A DNA stretch of 64,000 nt, taken from the NCBI GenBank assembly GCA_016714645.1, contig JADKCI010000005.1, positions 496,001 to 560,000 on the forward strand. The letters are read 5' to 3'. This document shows, one piece after another, positions 51,443 through 59,884 of this stretch. Source of the DNA: Chromatiaceae bacterium (GTDB taxonomy: Bacteria > Pseudomonadota > Gammaproteobacteria > Chromatiales > Chromatiaceae). The notes under the pieces were generated by a model. The model made no database searches and had not been told where the DNA came from. It saw only the letters and a program-made list of their open reading frames with translations. Both the position numbers and the translations under genes were made by a program. Position 1 is the stretch's first letter, and every line of letters starts with the position of its first letter.

Positions 51443-52219
51443 CTAGCCGGCCGCCGTCGCCAGAACCCCAAGCCGCCCCCGCAGAACGCCCAACACCTCT
51501 TCCAGCACCGCATCGATACCGATGCCGGTGGTATCCACCAGTTGGGCGTCGGCGGCCGGGCGCAGGGGGGCGACGGCCCGCTGGCTGTCACGCGCGTCGC
51601 GCTCGGCGATATCCCGCACCAGTTGCGGCAGGTTGACCCCCAGGCCCTTCTCCCGGAGCTGAAGATAGCGGCGCCGACCCCGCTCCTCGGGGCTGGCGGT
51701 GAGGAAGATCTTGACGGGGGCCTCGGGGAAGACGACGGTACCCATGTCGCGCCCATCGGCCACCAGTCCTGGCGGCCGCGCCGCCGCCCGCTGCCAGGCC
51801 AGGAGAGCGTCGCGTACCGGGCCGTGAGCCGCGACCCGGGAGGCGGCGTTGCCCGCCGTCTCGGTGCGGATGGCCCCGGAGACGTCCTCGCCATCCAGCA
51901 GCACCCGACCCTCGTGAAACGTCAGTTGCAGCCCCGTGGCCAGGTGGGCCAGGGCCTCGCCCGCCTCCAGATCGATACCGGCGCGTCCCGCCGCCAGCCC
52001 CAGCACCCGATACAGGGCCCCACTGTCCAGGCAATGCCAGCCCAGGCGTACCGCCAGGAGGCTGGCGATGGTGCCCTTGCCGGTCCCCGAGGGGCCGTCG
52101 AGGGTGACGACCGGAACTTGGGGCAGTCCGGCGGGAACTCCCCCATGGCCAGGGTTGGCTCTGCCAACCAGGGCCGGGGCGGTCGGAGCATCCGCCGTCG
52201 AGTCGGGGGGCAGGGTCAT
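51443..52219 (-). CDS. cmk: cytidylate kinase
   Basis: Phosphorylates CMP and dCMP. Walker A is GPSGTGKGT at about residues 40-48, followed by LDSGALYRVLGLAAGR and the LVADGRDMGTVVFP block; the C-terminus has QLVDTTGIGIDAV. At 258 residues it is about 30 longer than usual because of an N-terminal extension before VVTLDGPSG; a later start may be used. Its start overlaps the aroA stop by 4 bp. Confidence 0.94.
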   Translation of the reverse strand: MTLPPDSTADAPTAPALVGRANPGHGGVPAGLPQVPVVTLDGPSGTGKGTIASLLAVRLGWHCLDSGALYRVLGLAAGRAGIDLEAGEALAHLATGLQLTFHEGRVLLDGEDVSGAIRTETAGNAASRVAAHGPVRDALLAWQRAAARPPGLVADGRDMGTVVFPEAPVKIFLTASPEERGRRRYLQLREKGLGVNLPQLVRDIAERDARDSQRAVAPLRPAADAQLVDTTGIGIDAVLEEVLGVLRGRLGVLATAAG

Positions 52220-53538
52220 GACTCCACCTCCTCGATGGCGAGGCCAGCGCCGCTGGCGAGGCGGGCAAAACCGGGGAAGGAGGTCCGCACATTGGCGCAG
52301 TCACGGATTTCGATGGGGCCCGATGCGCGGGTGGCGGCCATGGCGAAGGCCATGGCGACCCGATGATCGCCCTGGCTGTCGATCCGGCCGGCGTGGGGCC
52401 GGCCACCCTGGATGCGGATGCCGTCCGGTCGGGGTTCGTTGGCGATGCCGAGGGCTTTCAGGCCATCGGCCATGACCTGGATGCGATCGCTTTCCTTGAC
52501 CCGCAACTCCTCGGCACCCGTAAGCAGGGTCTCCCCCTCGGCGCAGGCGGCGGCGATGAAGAGAGCCGGGAATTCGTCGATGGCGAGGGGCACCTGGTCC
52601 TCGGGGATACGGATGCCGTGCAGGGGCGCCGAGCGCACCCGCAGATCCGCCACCGGTTCGCCCCCCGCGTCCCGGGGGTTCATAACCTGGATATCGGCGC
52701 CCATGGCCCGGAGGATGTTGAGCACCCCCACCCGGGTCGGATTCATGCCGACGTGCTCCAGGGTGAGGTCGGAACCCGGGGCAATACTGGCCCCGACCAG
52801 GAAGAAGGCGGCGGAGGAGATATCCGCCGGCACCTCCAGTTCGCGTCCCACCAGCCGCCCGCCCCCCTCCAGGCAGACGGTCGCGCCCTGGCGCTGGACC
52901 GGATAGCCAAAGCCCGCCAACATGCGCTCGGTGTGATCGCGGGTGGGCGCCGGCTCGATGACGCAGGTGCGGCCCTGGGCGAACAGACCCGCCAGCAGGA
53001 CGCAGGACTTGACCTGGGCGCTGGCCACGGGCAAGGCGTAGTCGATGCCCTGGAGCGAAGCGCCGGCTTGGACACGCAGGGGGGCGGTACCCGAGGGGCT
53101 GGCCTCGATGCGGGCACCCATCAGGGCCAGGGGCTCGGTGACCCGCCGCATGGGGCGCCGGGTCAGGGAGGCGTCCCCTACCAAGGTGACCGCGAATCCC
53201 TGCCCCGCCAGCAGCCCGCACAGCAGGCGCATGGAGGTGCCCGAGTTGCCCAGATCCAAGGGGCCCGTTGGCGCCTTGAGGCCACGCAGACCCAGGCCAT
53301 CGATGATGAGGTTTCCGCCCTCCGGTCCCTGAATCCGCACCCCCATGGCGCGAAAGGCCGCCAGGGTGGCGAGGCTGTCCTCGCCTTCCAGAAAGCCGCT
53401 GACGCGGGTCTGGCCCTCGGCCAGGGCCCCGAGCATGATGGCGCGATGGGAGATGGACTTGTCCCCCGGCACCCGCAGACGCCCGCGCAGCGACCCGCCG
53501 GGGGCCATCAAAAAGCTGGAAGCCATACCGCCGCTCAT
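52216..53538 (-). CDS. aroA: 3-phosphoshikimate 1-carboxyvinyltransferase (EPSP synthase)
   Basis: The sixth enzyme of the shikimate pathway. Family blocks: VPGDKSISHRAIMLGALAEG near the N-terminus, LGNSGTSMRLLCGLLAGQ (class II-like phosphate site), RPMRRVTEPL, and EELRVKESDRI. The ATG at 53538 is chosen for its AAGG five bases upstream; an ATG 12 bases later and one at 53592 are alternatives. Together with cmk, rpsA and ihfB it forms the conserved gammaproteobacterial block. Confidence 0.94.
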   Translation of the reverse strand: MSGGMASSFLMAPGGSLRGRLRVPGDKSISHRAIMLGALAEGQTRVSGFLEGEDSLATLAAFRAMGVRIQGPEGGNLIIDGLGLRGLKAPTGPLDLGNSGTSMRLLCGLLAGQGFAVTLVGDASLTRRPMRRVTEPLALMGARIEASPSGTAPLRVQAGASLQGIDYALPVASAQVKSCVLLAGLFAQGRTCVIEPAPTRDHTERMLAGFGYPVQRQGATVCLEGGGRLVGRELEVPADISSAAFFLVGASIAPGSDLTLEHVGMNPTRVGVLNILRAMGADIQVMNPRDAGGEPVADLRVRSAPLHGIRIPEDQVPLAIDEFPALFIAAACAEGETLLTGAEELRVKESDRIQVMADGLKALGIANEPRPDGIRIQGGRPHAGRIDSQGDHRVAMAFAMAATRASGPIEIRDCANVRTSFPGFARLASGAGLAIEEVES

Positions 53539-53688
53539 GCGCCTTACGCCTTTAAGGGGTTGCCCTGGATCAGGAATCGAGAAGATTAACACCGGGGCAG
53601 TTTACCCCGGGCGGACAATCCGGCCAAGAAAAACTACACTGACGGCCCGTCGCAAGCCATTCCCTAACCCGCCGTCGAGGTATTCATC

Positions 53689-55107
53689 GTGGAAGAAAGA
53701 TTCGTTGATGTCGCCATCATTGGCTCCGGGACCGCCGGCCTCAACGCCATGGGCCAGGTCCGCCGGGCCGGCAAGACCTTCGTCCTCATCAATGGCGGGG
53801 AGGCTGGCACCACCTGCGCCCGGGTCGGCTGCATGCCCTCCAAGGCCCTGATCCAGGTCGCCGAGGACTTCCACAAGGGCACCCATTTACGGCGTTACGG
53901 CGTCTCCGGTGGCGCGGAACTGCGATTGGACGCCCCGGAAGCCCTCGAATACGTCCGCCACATCCGTGACACCCTGGTTGATCGCGTCCTGACCAACAGC
54001 ACCGACGGCATGGCCCCCGAGGTCTTTATCGAGGACTATGCCCGCCTGCTGGAACCGACCCTGATCGAGGTCGGCGGCCAACGCATCCGCGCCGGTGCCG
54101 TCGTCATCGCCACCGGCTCCCGGCCCCTGGTGCCCGAGGCCTGGCGGGCCTTCGGCGACCGCCTCATCACCAGCGACAGCCTGTTCGAGCTGGAATCCCT
54201 GCCGGCCTCCCTGGCCGTCATCGGCCTGGGCGTGATCGGCCTGGAATTGGGCCAGAGCCTTGCGCGCCTGGGGGTCGAGGTCACCGGCTTCGATCAACTC
54301 GATACTATCGGCGGCATCACGGACCCGGAGGTGCTGGCCGAGGCCAAGGCCATCATCGGCAAGGATTTTCCCCTGTATCTGGGCCAGGCGGCCCGCATCG
54401 AGGAAGCAGGCGACAAGCTGCGGGTCAGCGCCGGCGACCGGAGCGTGCGGGTGGACCGGGTCCTCTGCTGCATCGGGCGGGTGCCCAATGTCGAGGGGCT
54501 GGGTCTGGAATGCCTCGGCCTGCCCCTGGATCGCCGGGGCCTGCCGCCCTTCGATAGCCGCACCCTGCAAATCGGGGATCTGCCGGTTTATATCGCCGGC
54601 GACGTCGATGGGGAGCGCCCCATCCTCCACGAGGCGGGCGACGAGGGCAAAATCGCCGGCTTCAATGCCACCCGCCGCGGCCACACGGCCTTCCGCCGCA
54701 AGGTCCCCATCGCCATCACCTTCTGCGACCCCAACATCTGCGCCATGGGCGCCCGCTTCAGCGAACTCGACCCCGCCACGACCGCCATCGGTCAGATCAA
54801 GTTTGCCCCCGTGGGTCGTGCCCTGGTGATGGGCCAGACCCAGGGCCTGTTGCGCCTCTACGGGGACAAGGCCAGCGGCCGCCTGTTGGGCGCGGAGATG
54901 ATAGGTGCCAAGGGCGAAAACCTGGCCCATCTCATCTGCTGGAGCATCACCCTGGGCCTCACGGCCGGTCAAATGCTACGCCTGCCCTTCTACCACCCCG
55001 TCATGGAGGAGGCCCTGCAAGCGGCTCTCTACGACCTCTACCGTCAGGTGGATGCCAAGAACAGCGGTGGACTGTTGGAACTGGAAGAGGTAGAGGTAGA
55101 TGCGTGA
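53689..55107 (+). CDS. dihydrolipoyl dehydrogenase-like flavoprotein
   Basis: A 472-residue FAD/NAD(P)-disulfide oxidoreductase. FAD site AIIGSGTAGLNAM, redox-active disulfide TTCARVGCMPSKA (C-x4-C), NAD site VIGLGVIGLELGQS, second FAD element YIAGDVDG, and the catalytic C-terminal YHPVMEEAL. The sequence resembles lipoamide dehydrogenase, but no 2-oxoacid dehydrogenase subunits are nearby, so a stand-alone reductase or Mer-like role cannot be excluded. The start is GTG at 53689, divergent from aroA. Confidence 0.85.
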   Translation: MEERFVDVAIIGSGTAGLNAMGQVRRAGKTFVLINGGEAGTTCARVGCMPSKALIQVAEDFHKGTHLRRYGVSGGAELRLDAPEALEYVRHIRDTLVDRVLTNSTDGMAPEVFIEDYARLLEPTLIEVGGQRIRAGAVVIATGSRPLVPEAWRAFGDRLITSDSLFELESLPASLAVIGLGVIGLELGQSLARLGVEVTGFDQLDTIGGITDPEVLAEAKAIIGKDFPLYLGQAARIEEAGDKLRVSAGDRSVRVDRVLCCIGRVPNVEGLGLECLGLPLDRRGLPPFDSRTLQIGDLPVYIAGDVDGERPILHEAGDEGKIAGFNATRRGHTAFRRKVPIAITFCDPNICAMGARFSELDPATTAIGQIKFAPVGRALVMGQTQGLLRLYGDKASGRLLGAEMIGAKGENLAHLICWSITLGLTAGQMLRLPFYHPVMEEALQAALYDLYRQVDAKNSGGLLELEEVEVDA

Positions 55108-55136
55108 TCCCGATCCGGGGTCGGGCCTGCGGCTGA

Positions 55137-55655
55137 TCAGTGCCCCGGGCCGGCCGGGAGCGATAGATCCTCTCCGAGCCAATGGCGCACCCGGGCCATC
55201 AGGCCCTGGGGTGCGACCCCGTCCCCGGTCGGCACGACCAGGAGTGCCCCGCCGTTGCGGGCCTTGAGGGCCGTGCCCAGCCCCGCCGTCGTGCTCAGGA
55301 CTCCCCAACGCGCCGCGCCAATCAGGACATAGTTCGGATGCCATGCCGCGGCCAGATCGGCCAGGGTCTCCACCACTGATCCGGTGGGGACCTGGATCTC
55401 GACCCAATCCTTCGCCAGTTCCAGGTGGTGAACCATGCCCGACAAGGTGGCCCGCGCGTGACGCACCATGTCCGCCAGGACTACCCCCGGGGGTTGGGGA
55501 AGCCCGTGATCGTCTTCATCACCGCCGGTGTAATCGACGACATGGACTACCACCAGGCGACCCTGGCACAGGGCGGCAAGGCGGGCGGCGTGGGCAATGA
55601 CGGCTCTGGCGCGGGCGTCGATGTCTACCGCGGCGAGGATGATCGGGTTGGACAT
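55137..55655 (-). CDS. universal stress protein (UspA family)
   Basis: A 172-residue single Usp domain: ILAAVDIDARARAVIAHAARLA at the N-terminus and NYVLIGAARWGVLSTTAGLGTALKA near the C-terminus. The canonical G-x2-G-x9-G-(S/T) ATP loop is altered (GAARWG... with extra residues), so nucleotide binding may differ. It lies 60 bp from the SulP gene in the same direction. Confidence 0.82.
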   Translation of the reverse strand: MSNPIILAAVDIDARARAVIAHAARLAALCQGRLVVVHVVDYTGGDEDDHGLPQPPGVVLADMVRHARATLSGMVHHLELAKDWVEIQVPTGSVVETLADLAAAWHPNYVLIGAARWGVLSTTAGLGTALKARNGGALLVVPTGDGVAPQGLMARVRHWLGEDLSLPAGPGH

Positions 55656-55715
55656 ATTCTTAGCCTCTGGTGATGGCCCGGGGACCCTTAATGGCCATGA
55701 GGGGGAGGGAAGCGT

Positions 55716-57563
55716 TCAAGGGCACGCAGGCATGACCGCTGGGCTGGTGGGCTGGGCCCCGGGTTGCCCGGCGCACTCGCGGAAAATCCGTGCGGTGCAG
55801 GTGCGGCAGATGTCGGGGTCGAGCTTGGGCACGACAGCGGCGATGGTCTCGGTCTTGCCGGAAAACAGGTTCTCCGCCCCGATAGCCTCGAGATAGCCGC
55901 CCCGCCGCAGAGGTTCGCGGCCCCCCGGCTTGAGACGGATCAGATAGAGACCGCCGCCCTGGTCGCGCCTACGGCTGGCCTCCTCGGCGAGGAATTCGGC
56001 CCCGGCCACGTCAATGAAGTTAACGCCTGTCGCGGAGATGGCCAGGTGCTTTTGGCCGGGGTTCCGCTGTTCCCAGAGGGCGAGGCCCTCCGATACGTGG
56101 CTGACGGCACCGAAGAAGAGCGAACCGTCCAGGCGGGCGAGCTTGAACTGCGGGCACTCCGGCAAGGCCGGGTTGGTGACGAAGTCGCGTCCCGGCGCGC
56201 TCGGATCGGGAACCCGGGAGACCAGCTTGGGGCGGGAGGTGCGGTTCAGATACAGCCCCAGGGACAGGAGTACCCCGGCCATGATGGCGAACTCCAACTC
56301 CAGGAACAGGGTGGAGAAGAAGGTCACCGCCAGGACCGCGGTCTCGGCGCGGCTGGTGCGCAGGATATTGCGCACCGCATGGAAATCGATCAGGCCCCAG
56401 GCGACGAGGAACAGGATGGCCGCCATGGCCGCATTGGGCAGATAGGCCGCCAGCGGGGCGACCAGGACCACCACCCCGGCCAGGAAGACGCCGGCGGCAA
56501 CCGCCGCCAGGGGCGTCTTGGCCCCGGCCTGGAAGTTGAGCCCGCTGCGGTTGAAGGACCCGGTGGCGACATAGCCGGAGAAGAAGGAGCCGGCGATGTT
56601 CGATAGCCCCTGGCCGATGAACTCCTGATTGCCATCGATGTGCTGGTGGGTACGGGCGCCGAGCGAGCGGGCGATGGAGACCGCCTCGGTGAGGGCGAAC
56701 AGGGTCGTCGCCAGGACCACCGGGGCGAGCTGGCGGATGGTGTCCAGGGAGAAGTCGGGCATGGACAGGGGTGGCAGCCCCCCCGGCAGGGCGCCGACGG
56801 TGCGGATACCGGTGTGGTCCAACCCGAGAAGCTGGTTCAGGGCGAAGGCGATCAGACTCCCACCCACCATGGCGACGATCATGTAGGGGACACGGGGATA
56901 CCAGTGGCGGACCGCTAGCCCTATGACCAGGGTGGCGATACCCACCCCGGTGACCAGGAGGTTCAGGTGCTCGACATTGAGCAGCAGGGTCCCGAGCATC
57001 TCGTGGAAGTGCAGCCCGCGGGGGATCTCGATCCCGAAGAAGTTCTTGAACTGGTTGGCGGCGATCAGGAAGGCGGCCCCGGCGGTGAAACCCACGACCA
57101 CCGAATGGGAGATGAAGTTGACCAGAGACCCTAGACGAGCCAGGCCCATGGTCAGTTCCAGAACACCGACCATCAGCGTCAGGGTCAAGGCCAGGCGGAT
57201 GTAGTCCGGGCTCCCGGGTTCGGCCATGACGGAAAGCCCGGAAAAGACCACGATGGAAGCGGCCGTCGTCGGCCCGGAGACCAGGTGCCAGGACGAGCCC
57301 CAGAGGGCGGCGACGATGGCCGGGACTATGCCGGCATAGAGCCCATACTCCGGTGGCATCCCCGCGATGGTGGCAAAGGCCACGCCCTGGGGCAGGACTA
57401 CCACGGCGCCGGTCAGTCCAGCCAGCAGGTCGGCCTTGAGGGTCCCGCGATTGACCCGGCCCGACCAGCGGAGGAAGGGCAAGAGGCGCGTCAGCCAGGC
57501 TGGGCCGGAAAACGGCTTGGCCTGGACCGGGGGCGGGCCGTTTTGTGCCGGGGAAGACGACAT
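55716..57563 (-). CDS. SulP family inorganic anion transporter with STAS domain
   Basis: A 615-residue SLC26/SulP transporter. About 12-14 TM helices (from LLAGLTGAVVVLPQGVAFATIAGMPPEYGLYAGI), then a cytoplasmic STAS domain (about 470-575, HLAISATGVNFIDVAGAEFL). The C-terminal end has an extra cysteine cluster (CRTCTARIFRECA), not standard in the family. Likely substrates are sulfate, bicarbonate or other anions; neighbours do not decide. Confidence 0.9.
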   Translation of the reverse strand: MSSSPAQNGPPPVQAKPFSGPAWLTRLLPFLRWSGRVNRGTLKADLLAGLTGAVVVLPQGVAFATIAGMPPEYGLYAGIVPAIVAALWGSSWHLVSGPTTAASIVVFSGLSVMAEPGSPDYIRLALTLTLMVGVLELTMGLARLGSLVNFISHSVVVGFTAGAAFLIAANQFKNFFGIEIPRGLHFHEMLGTLLLNVEHLNLLVTGVGIATLVIGLAVRHWYPRVPYMIVAMVGGSLIAFALNQLLGLDHTGIRTVGALPGGLPPLSMPDFSLDTIRQLAPVVLATTLFALTEAVSIARSLGARTHQHIDGNQEFIGQGLSNIAGSFFSGYVATGSFNRSGLNFQAGAKTPLAAVAAGVFLAGVVVLVAPLAAYLPNAAMAAILFLVAWGLIDFHAVRNILRTSRAETAVLAVTFFSTLFLELEFAIMAGVLLSLGLYLNRTSRPKLVSRVPDPSAPGRDFVTNPALPECPQFKLARLDGSLFFGAVSHVSEGLALWEQRNPGQKHLAISATGVNFIDVAGAEFLAEEASRRRDQGGGLYLIRLKPGGREPLRRGGYLEAIGAENLFSGKTETIAAVVPKLDPDICRTCTARIFRECAGQPGAQPTSPAVMPACP

Positions 57564-57651
57564 CGATACACCTCCTCGAAGGGATGATCCGGGGGAATCC
57601 GGACGAGATACAGCGTATCAAAGCCAAGGTCAAGACGGCGTTAAGAAGGCG

Positions 57652-58983
57652 TCAAGGCGGGGTAAAGGGGGCATCAGGATGGACCTGGAATGCCTCCCCT
57701 GGCCCGGGCAGGAACTCCAGTCGGAAGCTGGCACCTTCCCCGGGGCGGTTCTCGGCCCGGATACCCCACCCCTGGTGGTCGGCGATGCGTTTGACCAGCG
57801 GCAAGCCGATGCCCTCGCCGCGCGCCTGACGCCGGCAGCCAGGGCCCTGCTCGAACAGACAGGGCAGTTCCTCGGGCGGGATTCCGGGGCCCGTGTCATC
57901 GACCCGGAACCCGGTTGCGTCGAGGGTTAGGGTCACCTGGCCCTGCTCGGTGTAGGCACAGGCGTTACGCAGCAGATTGCCCAGGGCGATGGCCAACAGG
58001 GGACGTTCCACCGCCAGGATGGGATGCGCCTTCACCAGGCATTCCAGAACGACGGGTTTGTGCAGGAGCAGGGGGCGGTGCAGCTCGACCACCTCCGCCA
58101 GGACCCTGGCCACCGGGCAGGAGGGTGCTGGGCCGGTCCGGCCTTCGCGGGCGAGCACCAGGAGCGCCGTGGTCAGGTCCGTCATGCCCCGGGTAGCCCG
58201 GGCAATGCGGTCCAGTCGCTCCTGGGTGCGGTCGTCCAGGCGCGGATCGGCCTTGAGGACCTCGACCGCCCCCTGGATCACCGCCAGGGGGGTGCGCAGC
58301 TCATGGCTGGCGTCGCTGACGAAGGCGCGCTCACGCTCGACGAAGGCCCTCAGGCGCAGTACATAGCCCTCAATGGTCTGGGCCAGCTCGCCAACCTCAT
58401 CCTGCGGCAGGACATCGCCCGCCTCATCGACGGCCGACATAGGCCCGGCCGCGGGGTCGCGACCCCGTACCCGCTCCGCCAATTCTCGCACCGGGGCTAT
58501 GACCCGCCCGGCGAGCCACCAGCCACCCGCCGCGGACAGCAGGATGGTGAGGGTCATGCCCAGTATCAGCATCAGGGCAAAGCGCTCCTCGCGGCGTTCC
58601 ACCTGGGTCCGGTTATGCAACATGACCAGATCGCCTTCCGGACGTACGCGCATCAGGACCCGGTAGCTCACCCCGTCCAGATCCAGGGTATGGCGTCCGT
58701 TGGGGAGGTCGCGCAAAGCGGGCGGGGGCTGGTCGCCGGTGCCGTCGGGGCGGGCGACGAAACCGCGGATGGTCGCGGTGTCCGGGGGCAAGGACTTGGG
58801 GTTGCGCGCCAGGCGCGCCTGGTAGTCCTCAAGCTCGGCGCCGAGGGCCTCGTCGATGAGGCGCTGCTCGAGGTCGCTGGAGGCGAGATAAAGCCAGCCC
58901 CCCAGGGCCAGGCTGACGGCCAAGCCTAGCAGGGCGAAGCCGGCCGCGACCCGCAGCCGCAGCGTGACCCTAAGGCGTGTCAT
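57652..58983 (-). CDS. OmpR-type partner sensor histidine kinase
   Basis: A 443-residue membrane kinase: TM1 (about 13-32), periplasmic loop, TM2 (about 150-172), HAMP (about 175-225), dimerisation helix with phospho-histidine SDASHELRTPLAV, and ATPase domain with N-box GNLLRNACAYT, DDTGPGIP and GEGIGLPLVKRI. The ATG at 58983 overlaps the regulator stop by 14 bp; the longer frame upstream is not translated by context. Signal unknown. Confidence 0.92.
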   Translation of the reverse strand: MTRLRVTLRLRVAAGFALLGLAVSLALGGWLYLASSDLEQRLIDEALGAELEDYQARLARNPKSLPPDTATIRGFVARPDGTGDQPPPALRDLPNGRHTLDLDGVSYRVLMRVRPEGDLVMLHNRTQVERREERFALMLILGMTLTILLSAAGGWWLAGRVIAPVRELAERVRGRDPAAGPMSAVDEAGDVLPQDEVGELAQTIEGYVLRLRAFVERERAFVSDASHELRTPLAVIQGAVEVLKADPRLDDRTQERLDRIARATRGMTDLTTALLVLAREGRTGPAPSCPVARVLAEVVELHRPLLLHKPVVLECLVKAHPILAVERPLLAIALGNLLRNACAYTEQGQVTLTLDATGFRVDDTGPGIPPEELPCLFEQGPGCRRQARGEGIGLPLVKRIADHQGWGIRAENRPGEGASFRLEFLPGPGEAFQVHPDAPFTPP

Positions 58984-59659
58984 TCTGCCCCAACCGGTAG
59001 CCAAAACCGCGGACCGTGTGCAGGAGCGGGTGCGGGAAGGGTTTGTCGATGACCTGGCGCAGCAGGTGCAGATGGGCACGCAGGGCATCGCTATCCGGGG
59101 GTTGGTCGCCCCAGGCGGCACGTTCCAGCTCGGGACGGCTGACCAGATGCGGGGCGCGGCGCATCAGGGCCTCCAGCAGCTTCATCGGGATTGGAGGCAA
59201 TTCCAAGGGGCGGCCGGAGCGGGTCAGACGCCGGGTGGCGAGGTCCAGATCCAGGTCCGCCACTCGCAGATGTTCAGCCCCGCCCCCCGGTGCCCCGGAC
59301 TGTCCCCGCCGGACGATGGCCAGCAGGCGGGCCTCCAGTTCGAGCAAGGCGAAGGGTTTGACCAGATAGTCGTCCGCCCCGCTGGCGAACCCCTCCAGCC
59401 TGTCGTCGAGCCCGTCGCGGGCGGTGAGCATCAGAACCGGGAGGGCCAGACCCGCGGCACGCAATCGGGAGCAGACCTCGAAACCGGACAGTCCCGGCAG
59501 CATCAGGTCCAGGATCATGGCGTCGTAGTTCTGCTCCAGGGCAAACCCCAGGGCGGCGAAGCCGTTGTAGGCGATATCCAGGGTGTGCCCGTGCCCCTCG
59601 AGGAAGTCCACGACATTGGCGACCAGATCCGGATTGTCTTCAACCATCAGCAAATGCAT
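58970..59659 (-). CDS. OmpR family response regulator
   Basis: A 229-residue regulator. Receiver: VEDNPD acidic pocket, MILDLMLPGLSG phospho-aspartate, YLVKPFAL lysine. Effector: winged helix, RPLELPPIPMKLLEALMRRAP and the recognition region HLLRQVIDKPF. The ATG at 59659 has GGAGGGG 8 bp upstream. It is coupled to the kinase by a 14-bp overlap and resembles QseB/PmrA/BasR-like regulators; the regulon is unknown. Confidence 0.9.
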   Translation of the reverse strand: MHLLMVEDNPDLVANVVDFLEGHGHTLDIAYNGFAALGFALEQNYDAMILDLMLPGLSGFEVCSRLRAAGLALPVLMLTARDGLDDRLEGFASGADDYLVKPFALLELEARLLAIVRRGQSGAPGGGAEHLRVADLDLDLATRRLTRSGRPLELPPIPMKLLEALMRRAPHLVSRPELERAAWGDQPPDSDALRAHLHLLRQVIDKPFPHPLLHTVRGFGYRLGQNDTP

Positions 59660-59884
59660 GTGCGACCCCTCCGCCAGACCCAATGACCCGCTCCTATGGT
59701 AGCGCCTGATCAGGGTGGGGGACCTTTTCCCTTTGCCTGCACGGCGCAGGAATAGTCGTTGTGATTAAAGCCGATCGGGTCCCGTGGCGTCGCACGGTGG
59801 AGGAGGTCGCGGGAGCCTGGCGGGTTCCCGGGGAGGGGATGGCGAGTCCGGCCATGGGCCGGACTCGCCGGGTCGAGCGTGGCG

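Noticed and set aside
58984..59121. N-terminal extension of the histidine kinase into the regulator gene
   Set aside because: It is Cys/Arg-rich shadow of the regulator's coding sequence; the ATG at 58983 opens directly onto the first TM helix.
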